A DNA stretch of 64,000 nucleotides, taken from Endomicrobium proavitum. Its GTDB lineage: Bacteria > Elusimicrobiota > Endomicrobiia > Endomicrobiales > Endomicrobiaceae. Positions 8,936 to 15,638 of the stretch are shown here, in pieces (position 1 is the first letter of the stretch; each line of letters starts with the position of its first letter). The stretch lies in contig NZ_CP009498.1 of assembly GCF_001027545.1 (NCBI RefSeq), positions 496,001 to 560,000 on the forward strand, written 5' to 3'. A model generated the notes under the pieces. It was not told the origin of the DNA, did not search any database, and saw nothing but the letters and a program-made list of their open reading frames with translations. The position numbers and the translations under genes are program-made.

Positions 8936-9217
8936 ATGTCCATACATCACGTTGACGGGACAAATGCGAAAAATTCTGTTTTTCTTTATGCTTTAAGTAC
9001 ATGTCCATGGTGCAAAAAAACCAAAGCTCTTTTGAATGAATTAAATGTGAAATACGATTATATTGACGTAGATCTTATTATAGGCGCCGAGCAGGATAAA
9101 GTTGTTGCAGATATTGAAGCGGTAAATCCTCAAGGCGGTTTTCCTACTCTTGTTATAAATAAAACAAATGTCATTGTAGGCTACAGACCGGAAGAAATAA
9201 AAGAAGCTTTAGCATGA
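8936..9217 (+). CDS. glutaredoxin-like thiol-disulfide protein
   Basis: This small thioredoxin-fold protein (93 residues) has the active site STCPWCKK, with C23 and C26. The cis-proline loop GGFPTL comes near residue 68. The absence of glutathione-binding residues that I could confirm, together with the neighbour, suggests it is reduced by the reductase encoded next rather than by glutathione. Its stop overlaps that gene by four bases (ATGA), implying translational coupling. AAAGGAG is the ribosome site. Confidence 0.9.
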   Translation: MSIHHVDGTNAKNSVFLYALSTCPWCKKTKALLNELNVKYDYIDVDLIIGAEQDKVVADIEAVNPQGGFPTLVINKTNVIVGYRPEEIKEALA

Positions 9218-9822
9218 ACGTTGCAATAAATTCTGCTGCAGAACTTGCAGAAATTATAAGAAAAAACGCGCAGGAAAAAAGTTATTTTTTAAATTATGAT
9301 CAAGAGCGCGTGAATGCGCTTATTGACGGACTTTTTACAAATTTAAATCGTTACGGTTATACATCGTGCCCGTGCAGATTGTCTTGCGGGAAATATCGGA
9401 AAGATGAAGATATTATTTGTCCATGCATTTACATGGAAAGCGATGTTGCAAAATACGGCGCATGTTTTTGCGGGCTTTATATTTCAAAGCAAATATTTGA
9501 AACAAAAATTCCGTATCCGCCTATACCTGAAAGCCGCCCGAGAAACAGAAATTACGCTTTACTTGATAAAGACGGCAATAAAGCCTCTGTAATAGTTTGG
9601 AAATGTAAAGTTTGCGGGTATGAATACGTAGGGGACAATCCTCCGGACAAATGCCCAAAATGCGGTTCTGCAAAAACGCTGTTTGAAAAAAAAGAAACAG
9701 AACCCGTTGTAGAAACTATTTGGGAATGCGGTCTTTGCGGATATGAACATACCGGAGATAATCCTCCCGATAAATGTCCCAAATGCGGCGCTGCAAAAGC
9801 TCTTTTTAAGAAAAAAAGTTAA
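9214..9822 (+). CDS. ferredoxin-thioredoxin reductase catalytic domain fused to two rubredoxin modules
   Basis: Residues 1-110 match the FTR catalytic subunit, which uses a 4Fe-4S cluster to pass single electrons to a thioredoxin-like disulfide. CPCR (C52, C54), ICPC (C69, C71) and ACFCG (C84, C86) are all intact. By analogy C54 and C86 form the redox disulfide and the other four bind the cluster. Two near-identical rubredoxin-like modules follow (about residues 127-158 and 168-199), each WxCxxCGY...DKCPKCG. FTR normally takes electrons from ferredoxin through a separate variable subunit. Here the attached rubredoxins probably deliver them. The overlap with the glutaredoxin gene suggests that protein is the acceptor. 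Confidence 0.88.
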   Translation: MNVAINSAAELAEIIRKNAQEKSYFLNYDQERVNALIDGLFTNLNRYGYTSCPCRLSCGKYRKDEDIICPCIYMESDVAKYGACFCGLYISKQIFETKIPYPPIPESRPRNRNYALLDKDGNKASVIVWKCKVCGYEYVGDNPPDKCPKCGSAKTLFEKKETEPVVETIWECGLCGYEHTGDNPPDKCPKCGAAKALFKKKS

Positions 9823-9836
9823 ATAAACATTTTTTA

Positions 9837-9945
9837 TTAACGGTTAAAGGAAGTTCCGTAACGGCTGGTTGCCGAATTCGGACACTGCCCCGCAACGGTA
9901 AGAAACAAGAAATTTTGTTTCGTAGTCCGGTCTATAATCGTTAAA
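9837..9945 (+). promoter_or_regulatory. cobalamin riboswitch (aptamer) upstream of cobO
   Basis: Conserved cobalamin-aptamer segments are visible in order: AAAGGAAGTTCCG, then ACTGCCCCGCAACGGTAA, then AGTCCGGTCT. The ends TTAACGG and CGTTAA can pair as the closing P1 stem. A terminator hairpin follows at 9973, so control is most likely by premature transcription termination when adenosylcobalamin is bound. Confidence 0.85.
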
Positions 9946-9972
9946 ATACTTTCGTGGGAAAGAGGAATTTAT

Positions 9973-10010
9973 AAACTCCGCTTTCAATTGAAAGCGGAGT
10001 TTTTTTTATT
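9973..10010 (+). terminator. riboswitch expression-platform terminator
   Basis: The perfect stem AACTCCGCTTTC / GAAAGCGGAGTT with loop AATT is followed by a run of T. It lies 28 bases after the cobalamin aptamer and about 110 bases before cobO. Confidence 0.85.
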
Positions 10011-10017
10011 TTTGTAC

Positions 10018-10110
10018 TTGTCATCCCAAACTTGGGTCATTGCCCCTTGTTTCAGGATCTGTTGCGGTAGTTGTCGTCATTGCAAGGCGCTCTGCGCCGC
10101 GGCAATTCAG
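10018..10110 (+). repeat. degenerate dispersed palindromic repeats between riboswitch and cobO
   Basis: Two modules can be seen. The first begins TTGTCATCCC and closes with GGATCTG, resembling the element at 41737. The second is GTCATTGC...GGCGC-TCT-GCGCC...GGCAAT, an imperfect hairpin. Such palindromes occur as short repeats in many bacterial genomes. They appear to have lengthened the leader between the riboswitch terminator and cobO. Confidence 0.6.
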
Positions 10111-10120
10111 GAGGTTAAGG

Positions 10121-10636
10121 ATGTTAATAGTAAACACAGGTGAAGGTAAAGGCAAAACAACCGCTGCTATCGGTCAAATTATCCGCGCTCTCGGACAAGG
10201 TTTTTCCGTTTGTCTTATACAATTATTTAAAGGCGAAAGTTTTTACGGCGAGCAGAAAATTTTAACCAAATTAGATAATTTGGATTTTTTCTCATTTGCG
10301 AAAGAACATCCTTACTGCATAGAAAATGTAACTTTGCAAGAAGCTTCAGAAAAATGCAAAGACGCTTTCAATAAACTTTCAGAACTTTCAAACGAACCTA
10401 AGAAATATGATTTGGTAGTTTTAGAAGAATTCAATATAGCTTTAAGAGATAAGTTTATGGAAAAAAACGCCACAATAGACCTAATAAAAAAACTTTCTGA
10501 AAAATCAAATGTAATAGTAACAGGCAGAGGCGCCCCTCAAGAACTTATAGCCATAGCAGATTTAGTTACAGAAATGAAAGAAATAAAACACCCTTACAAC
10601 AAAGGCGTTAAAGCGCAACGCGGCATTGAGTTTTAA
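10121..10636 (+). CDS. cobO: cob(I)yrinic acid a,c-diamide / cobalamin adenosyltransferase, CobO/BtuR type
   Basis: The enzyme transfers adenosyl from ATP to cob(I)alamin or its precursors, making the coenzyme form. The P-loop GEGKGKTTAAIG at residues 7-18 is specific to this family, and the LVVLEEFNIAL segment holds the second nucleotide motif. It has 171 residues. I set the start at 10121 because GGAGGTTAAGG immediately precedes it; an in-frame ATG at 10040 would translate repeat DNA. Control by the upstream cobalamin riboswitch, and the BtuFCD genes downstream, point to corrinoid salvage. Confidence 0.9.
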   Translation: MLIVNTGEGKGKTTAAIGQIIRALGQGFSVCLIQLFKGESFYGEQKILTKLDNLDFFSFAKEHPYCIENVTLQEASEKCKDAFNKLSELSNEPKKYDLVVLEEFNIALRDKFMEKNATIDLIKKLSEKSNVIVTGRGAPQELIAIADLVTEMKEIKHPYNKGVKAQRGIEF

Positions 10637-10777
10637 AACAACAATTCATATGAGAAAGTGAAAAGTGTAATTGACGAACAGGTGCTATTTGTTACTTCCG
10701 AATGCAGTGTGTGATTTGTTGTTGTTTTTGTTGTTAATCCGTTAGCCGTTGCCGCCCTCAAGCGGTTTATGAGTGGA

Positions 10778-10866
10778 AAGTTTTTATCGCACTAAAAATT
10801 GCCGCATGTTTGAGCACAAACCTTAAAGTCGTTATCGTGCGAGTTCGGCAATTGCGATAAAAACTT
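10778..10866. repeat. large composite inverted repeat
   Basis: The outer arms are a perfect 14-bp pair (AAGTTTTTATCGCA / TGCGATAAAAACTT). Directly inside them is a second 7-bp pair (ATTGCCG / CGGCAAT) offset by a six-base bulge on the left. The interior holds a small hairpin GTTTG-AGCA-CAAAC. The multi-level pairing suggests a folded RNA or a mobile palindromic element. Confidence 0.75.
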
Positions 10867-10898
10867 GTAACGAATGCTTGCAGGCGGCAGAGTTTTTG

Positions 10899-10928
10899 CT
10901 TACTTTTTGATCGTCTGCAAAAAGTGAG
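10899..10928. repeat. short imperfect hairpin
   Basis: CTTACTTTTTG pairs with CAAAAAGTGAG (one G-U) around an 8-base loop, followed by a GC-rich stretch GGCGGGTGCAGGGCGCAGCGC. It looks like a dispersed palindromic element rather than a terminator, as no T run follows. Confidence 0.5.
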
Positions 10929-10973
10929 GCGGGTGCAGGGCGCAGCGCTTGCGTAGTTTATAAAACTAATAAA

Positions 10974-11810
10974 ATGAAAAAAATAATCTCAATTATCATC
11001 TTCTTATCATTATTAACAACCGCAGTTTTAGCAAAAGAATATAAACGCATAATTTCTCTTGCGCCGTCTGTTACGCAAAGCCTTTATGAGCTTGGTCTTG
11101 ATAATGAAGTTGTAGGTATAACAATTTTCTGTCCTCAAGGAAAATCAAAAAAAGAAATTATCGGAACGCTTTTAGAGCCGGATTTGGAAAAGATTGTTTT
11201 GCTTAAAGCCGATTTAATAATATCCACTAAAGAAGGCAACAATAAAGCTGCCGTAGAAAAACTTACGCGTATGGGTTTAGACGTATATGTAATGGAAACC
11301 GCGGAAAATTTTTCTGAAATATGTTCGCATTATTATGATTTGGCAAAAAAAGTAAACAGAGAAAAGAACGCAAAAAAAATAATTGCCGACTCGAAAAAAA
11401 CAGTTGAGAGCATATATAATAAAATTGAGGTAGTAAATATGCAGACTGTTTTTTTGGAAGTGGGGGCAAAACCTCTTTACTCCGCCGGCAAACAAAGTTT
11501 TGTAAATGATTATAACCGTTTTACAAAAACGGTTAACGTTTATAAAGAAATTAATAGGCGTTATCCGCAAATAGATATAGAAGATGTCCTAAAAAAGAAT
11601 CCCGACATAATAATTCTTGTTAATATGGGCGACATAAGTTTGCAGGAAACTAAAAACTGGCTTAAATATAAAAATATAAACGCGGTAAAAAACAATAAAG
11701 TTTTTATGCTTGACGTTAACGATATATTCACGCCTACGCCTTTAACGTTTGCTATAGGCGTAGAAATAATTTCCAAAATAATTTATCCGGAGATATTTGG
11801 TGCGAAATAA
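10974..11810 (+). CDS. btuF: corrinoid ABC transporter periplasmic binding protein, BtuF-like
   Basis: This binding protein of the Fe3+-siderophore/cobalamin class has 278 residues. It starts with a Sec signal peptide (MKKIISIIIFLSLLTTAVLA). The mature protein opens with the family hallmark RIISLAPSVTQSLYELG, and the second-lobe segment DIEDVLKKNPDIIIL is clear. Cobalamin rather than haem or siderophore is inferred from position: cobO and one B12 riboswitch lie upstream, and a second B12 riboswitch with a TonB receptor lies downstream. The permease gene overlaps its 3' end. Confidence 0.85.
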   Translation: MKKIISIIIFLSLLTTAVLAKEYKRIISLAPSVTQSLYELGLDNEVVGITIFCPQGKSKKEIIGTLLEPDLEKIVLLKADLIISTKEGNNKAAVEKLTRMGLDVYVMETAENFSEICSHYYDLAKKVNREKNAKKIIADSKKTVESIYNKIEVVNMQTVFLEVGAKPLYSAGKQSFVNDYNRFTKTVNVYKEINRRYPQIDIEDVLKKNPDIIILVNMGDISLQETKNWLKYKNINAVKNNKVFMLDVNDIFTPTPLTFAIGVEIISKIIYPEIFGAK

Positions 11811-12765
11811 AAAAAATATCTGTATTTTTATTTCTTTAACGGTCGTTCTTATAGCGGTTTTTTTGTTTTCACTGTTTGGCGGCGTTTCATTCTTTTATCC
11901 GGACGCCGATACTCTGTTGATAATACGGCAAATTCGTTTGCCGAGAGTTCTTATGGCAATAGTTACAGGGGCGGCTTTGGCGGCTTCCGGATGCGTTTTT
12001 CAGGGAATACTTAGAAATCCTTTGGCAGATCCTTTTACTCTTGGAATTTCCGGCGGGGCGGCATTTGGCGCTTCATGCGGTTTTGTTTTTGGTTTAACTT
12101 TTTTAGGCTGGTTTTTTATACCTCTTTGCGCTTTTGCGGGCGCTTTGCTTTCCGTATCAATAGTGTATTTTTTAAATTCCGGAAAAAGATTTAATTCAAA
12201 TTCCATGATTTTATCCGGCGTAATAATAAGTTATATTTTTTCTTCCGCGGTCATGCTTGTTTACGTTTTGTCGTCGGCGCAGCAAATACAAAATGCGTTT
12301 ATGTGGCTTATGGGCAGTTTCTCTAACTTTGACGAGCGGCTGCTTCCTTTTGTTTTTATCGTTATTATTTTAGGGACTGCAATTTTATGTTTATCCGGAA
12401 ATATTATAAATGCCGTTGCTTTGGGCGGCGATAAATCCGAAACGCTTGGTATTGATACTCAAAAGACAATTAAAATAATTTTCTTAACCGCATCGCTTAT
12501 AACCGCTTGCGCCGTATCGGTTTGCGGAGTAATAGGTTTTGTTGGTCTTATGATGCCGCATATAATGCGTAAAATTATCGGCTCAAATCACGCTTTGCTT
12601 ATACCTGTATCGGCGCTTGCAGGCGCAGTTTTTTTGCCGCTTTGCGACAGTTTGGCAAGAATGTTGTTTGCGCCCGTTATAATTCCCGTTGGGGTTGTAA
12701 CAAGCATTATCGGCGGAATATTTTTTATTTTTTTATTTATTAAATCAAACAGGACGGCGTTATGA
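11800..12765 (+). CDS. btuC: corrinoid ABC transporter permease, BtuC/FecCD family
   Basis: This inner-membrane permease of about 321 residues has many hydrophobic segments. The signatures RLPRVLMAIVTGAALAASG near residue 47 and GFVGLMMPHIMRKIIG near residue 247 are typical of FecCD/BtuC proteins. The GTG at 11800 lies seven bases after GGAG, a better spacing than the TTG at 11797. It overlaps the end of btuF and its stop overlaps btuD (ATGA), so the three genes form one translationally coupled unit. Confidence 0.9.
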   Translation: MRNKKNICIFISLTVVLIAVFLFSLFGGVSFFYPDADTLLIIRQIRLPRVLMAIVTGAALAASGCVFQGILRNPLADPFTLGISGGAAFGASCGFVFGLTFLGWFFIPLCAFAGALLSVSIVYFLNSGKRFNSNSMILSGVIISYIFSSAVMLVYVLSSAQQIQNAFMWLMGSFSNFDERLLPFVFIVIILGTAILCLSGNIINAVALGGDKSETLGIDTQKTIKIIFLTASLITACAVSVCGVIGFVGLMMPHIMRKIIGSNHALLIPVSALAGAVFLPLCDSLARMLFAPVIIPVGVVTSIIGGIFFIFLFIKSNRTAL

Positions 12766-13559
12766 TAAATGTAAAAAATATTTTTGCAGGTTATCAAAAA
12801 CACACTCCTATTTTAAAGGATGTAAGTTTTAATATTCCAAAAGGTTCTTTTGCCGGAATTATCGGGCGCAACGGCGCGGGGAAAAGCACGCTTCTTAAAA
12901 CTCTGTGTAATTTGCTTAAACTTTCTTCAGGCGCTATAGAAATAAATAATAAAAATATAAATTCCGTTAAAAAATCCGAGTTTGCAAAAACCGTTGCTTT
13001 TATGCCGCAAAGTATAGATACTGTTTTTCCGTTTTCAGTTAAAGATTTTGTGCTGCTTGGAAGATATCCGTATATGAATGTATTTAAAATTCCGTCAAAA
13101 AAAGATTTAGAAGCCGTAGGCAATGTTTTGGAATTTACCGGTATAAAAGTTTTTGAGAACAGAAATATCAATGAACTTTCCGGCGGGGAAAAACAAAAAG
13201 TACTAATAGCCCAAACGCTGGCGCAGGAAACGGATATTATAGTTTTGGACGAACCCACTTCGCATCTTGACATAGGCAGCCAGAACGATATTTTGGAATT
13301 ATTAAGAGTTTTAAACGAGAAACACAATAAAACAATTATTACAACGTTACACGATTTAAATGCCGCCGGCGAGTTTTGCAGCAAAATAATTCTTATGGAC
13401 GGCGGAAAAATTCGTAATGCAGGCGCTCCGGAAGAAGTTTTAAATTACAAAGATATTGAAAGCGTATATAAAACAAGGGTTGTTGTAAAAACTAACCCAA
13501 TGTCGGGAAAGCCGTATGTTATACCAGTGAAACGACAAAGTGAAAAGTTAAAAGTGTAA
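12762..13559 (+). CDS. btuD: corrinoid ABC transporter ATP-binding protein, BtuD/FecE type
   Basis: This ATPase subunit has 265 residues. Walker A GRNGAGKST is near residue 36, the signature LSGGEKQK near residue 140, Walker B IIVLDEPTSHLD near residue 160, and an H-loop histidine in TLHDLN follows. The gene overlaps btuC by four bases. The last residues (RQSEKLKV) are encoded by the left arm of a dispersed inverted repeat, so the native C-terminus may have been replaced or extended by insertion of that element. Confidence 0.92.
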   Translation: MINVKNIFAGYQKHTPILKDVSFNIPKGSFAGIIGRNGAGKSTLLKTLCNLLKLSSGAIEINNKNINSVKKSEFAKTVAFMPQSIDTVFPFSVKDFVLLGRYPYMNVFKIPSKKDLEAVGNVLEFTGIKVFENRNINELSGGEKQKVLIAQTLAQETDIIVLDEPTSHLDIGSQNDILELLRVLNEKHNKTIITTLHDLNAAGEFCSKIILMDGGKIRNAGAPEEVLNYKDIESVYKTRVVVKTNPMSGKPYVIPVKRQSEKLKV

Positions 13560-13610
13560 ATATTGTGTTTTGCGCTTCGCGCAAAGCGCTACACATTAAT
13601 TTCACTTTAC
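13541..13610. repeat. inverted repeat overlapping the 3' end of btuD
   Basis: The left arm AAGTGAAAAGTTAAAAGTGTA partly pairs with the right arm TACACATTAATTTCACTTT. Inside is a perfect hairpin TTTGCGC-TTC-GCGCAAA. Related AAAGTGAAAAGTG copies occur near 10654 and 41713. It may also act as a weak terminator. Confidence 0.65.
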
Positions 13611-13620
13611 GCTTTTTATT

Positions 13621-13715
13621 TGTTGTTGTGCGGGAGAATTGCGTGAAAATCGCAAACAGTCCGGCTACTGTGATTGGACGTTTTTTGTCCATAAGTCAGA
13701 GCGCCTGCAAAAATA
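13621..13715 (+). promoter_or_regulatory. cobalamin riboswitch upstream of the TonB receptor
   Basis: The aptamer core is recognisable from GCGTGAAAATCGC, an ACAGTCCGGCTACTGT segment, a local stem TGGAC/GTCCA and the B12-box-like AGTCAGAGCGCCTGC. No T-tract terminator follows. The GGAGG ribosome site at 13727 lies close behind and can be drawn into a small hairpin (GCCCC-ATG-GAGGC), so translational control is more likely here. Confidence 0.85.
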
Positions 13716-13737
13716 AAACGCCCCATGGAGGCAAAAA

Positions 13738-15579
13738 ATGAAAAAGTTAGCGGTTGTGTTATGCAGTTTGTTGGTGTTTTCAAACGTAGGGCTTGCTCAA
13801 GAAGTTTTCTTGAGTTTGACAAAGCAGGAAGAAGATATTAAAGATTTGCCGGCTAATGTTACGGTAATAGAAAAAAAAGCTATTGAAGAGTCCCATGCGC
13901 AAACTCTCGGCGAGCTTTTGGAAACTCAAGCAGGAGTAGATTTCAGATCTAACGGAACCGTGGGCGCAGCGCAAAGCATTTCTATTCGCGGCGCATCGTC
14001 TTTGCAGACGTTGGTTTTAATAGACGGAAGAAAAGTTAATGATGCAGGTTTAGGCAGCGCGGATTTTTCCGCCATATCCGTTTCTGTTATTGAAAAAATT
14101 GAAATAATCAGAGGAGCGGGCGCCGCAATATACGGGGCAGGGGCGTTCGGCGGAGTAATAAATATTATTACAAAAAAAGCAAAGCCCGGCTCTTTTGTTG
14201 ACGTCGGTTTTTCTTACGGAAGTTTTGATACTTCCAAATTGCATCTTACGGAAGTAGCTGCCGGCGATAACGGCGGAATTCTTGTTTCTTTTGATAAAAC
14301 AAAAAGTAACGGAAGTAGGGAAAATTCTAAATATGACGGCGATAATATTTTCTTTAACGGTTTGTTAAAGACGAGCAAAAATTCAGAGCTTACGCTTACC
14401 GGAAATGTTTTCTCAAGCAACTACGGCACCCCCGGCGCAACCACTTGGCTTACTGCGGACAATACTCAAAAAGATTCAAACAGATATATTAAAGCGGATT
14501 ACTCTTTAAAGACGGAAGCTGTCGGGTTAAATATAAGCGGATACTCTTCCAACAACGACAGAGATTATAACGATATCGGAGGAGGAAATCCTTACGATCC
14601 TACATGGATGCTTTCCGATGCGCAATATAAATACAATTCCGAAGTTGCCGGCGGACAAATAGATTTTCATTATAAAAATCTTATTTTGTTAGGCGCGGAA
14701 TTAGCTGATGAAATATATAAAGAAAAAGAAGAGCTTACGGGCTGGAGCTCATCGCATTCAAGAAAAAATTATGCGGCATATGCGCAATTAAATTTAAAGT
14801 TGTGGAAATTGTCGTTAATACCGGGAGTCAGATACGATAATAATTCGCAATTTGGAACAGCTGTTACACCGTCTGTGTCTGCCGTATTTTCAATAACCGA
14901 CAATTTAAAATTTTCAGGCAACGCCGGAAAAGTTTGGAGAGCTCCCGCTTTTACGGAGCTTTATTGGGATCAGCCATCTTATGATATGTACGGCAATCCT
15001 AATCTTGTTCCCGAAAAAGGAAATTCTTTTGATTTTGGAATAGAATATTTCGGTAATAAAATTAAATTATCCGCCGATGCGTTTTATATAAAGAGTAAAG
15101 ATTTGATAGCATGGGTTTTTGATCCTTCATTAGGCATGTGGGGAGAAACGCACGTTCAAAATATAAACTCCGCGGTTCAATACGGCGCTGAATTTTCTGC
15201 CGGTATTATATTAATGCCGTGGCTGTCAAATACCGTAGGTTACGCATATCTTGAAGCTAAAGATGAAGATACTAAAAAAGCGCTGCCGTATAAACCGCAG
15301 CATACGGTAAGCGACACCCTTACAATAAAACCTTTTAGGAATTTCTCTTTATCGGCTACCGCATACTTTAAAGACAAAGTTTGGACAAATGCGGCTAACA
15401 CAACAAGCCTTAAAAATTTTATAACGCTTGACGTAAATGTTAATTACGATATAACAAAAGCTGTAAGTTTATGGGCGAAAGGCGTAAATGTTACGGAGAC
15501 AAAATATGAAATGTCTTCCGGATATCCAATGCCCGGCGCTGCAGTTTACGGCGGAGTGAATGTGAAAATTTTGGAATAA
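13738..15579 (+). CDS. btuB: TonB-dependent outer-membrane receptor, BtuB-like
   Basis: This 613-residue gated outer-membrane channel probably imports cobalamin or related corrinoids. A signal peptide (residues 1-20) is followed by the plug domain with TLGELLETQAGVDF, SISIRGASSLQTLVLIDGRKVND and VEKIEIIRGAGAAIYGAGAFGGVINIITKK. A C-terminal beta barrel follows, with a TonB-receptor terminal strand. The substrate assignment rests on the cobalamin riboswitch directly upstream and the btuFCD cluster before it. The ribosome site GGAGG is six bases before the ATG. Confidence 0.9.
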   Translation: MKKLAVVLCSLLVFSNVGLAQEVFLSLTKQEEDIKDLPANVTVIEKKAIEESHAQTLGELLETQAGVDFRSNGTVGAAQSISIRGASSLQTLVLIDGRKVNDAGLGSADFSAISVSVIEKIEIIRGAGAAIYGAGAFGGVINIITKKAKPGSFVDVGFSYGSFDTSKLHLTEVAAGDNGGILVSFDKTKSNGSRENSKYDGDNIFFNGLLKTSKNSELTLTGNVFSSNYGTPGATTWLTADNTQKDSNRYIKADYSLKTEAVGLNISGYSSNNDRDYNDIGGGNPYDPTWMLSDAQYKYNSEVAGGQIDFHYKNLILLGAELADEIYKEKEELTGWSSSHSRKNYAAYAQLNLKLWKLSLIPGVRYDNNSQFGTAVTPSVSAVFSITDNLKFSGNAGKVWRAPAFTELYWDQPSYDMYGNPNLVPEKGNSFDFGIEYFGNKIKLSADAFYIKSKDLIAWVFDPSLGMWGETHVQNINSAVQYGAEFSAGIILMPWLSNTVGYAYLEAKDEDTKKALPYKPQHTVSDTLTIKPFRNFSLSATAYFKDKVWTNAANTTSLKNFITLDVNVNYDITKAVSLWAKGVNVTETKYEMSSGYPMPGAAVYGGVNVKILE

Positions 15580-15591
15580 TAGAAAACAAAA

Positions 15592-15628
15592 AAAGCCTGC
15601 GGAATTTATTCCGCAGGCTTTTTTTTTA
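15592..15628. terminator. bidirectional terminator between btuB and the minus-strand glycosyltransferase
   Basis: A perfect 13-bp stem AAAGCCTGCGGAA / TTCCGCAGGCTTT with loop TTTA is followed by a long T run, with an A run on the other side. It can stop both converging transcripts. Confidence 0.9.
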
Positions 15629-15638
15629 TTGAAAGTAT

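Larger units (their letters stand above)
10637..10973. other. non-coding gap rich in palindromes
   Basis: This 337-base gap between cobO and btuF contains no credible gene. It holds a copy of the AAAGTGAAAAGTG repeat near 10654, a large composite hairpin at 10778-10866, a second hairpin at 10899-10928 and a GC-rich tail around 10929-10955. Apart from an AT-rich stretch just before the btuF ATG, no obvious promoter was seen. Confidence 0.6.

Noticed and set aside
10040-10120. Longer cobO start
   Set aside because: The extra 27 residues come from palindromic repeat DNA, and GGAGGTTAAGG lies directly before the ATG at 10121.
10637-10973. Transposon or IS remnant
   Set aside because: Inverted repeats are present but there is no transposase fragment or target-site duplication that I can see; the segment is described as palindromic repeat DNA.
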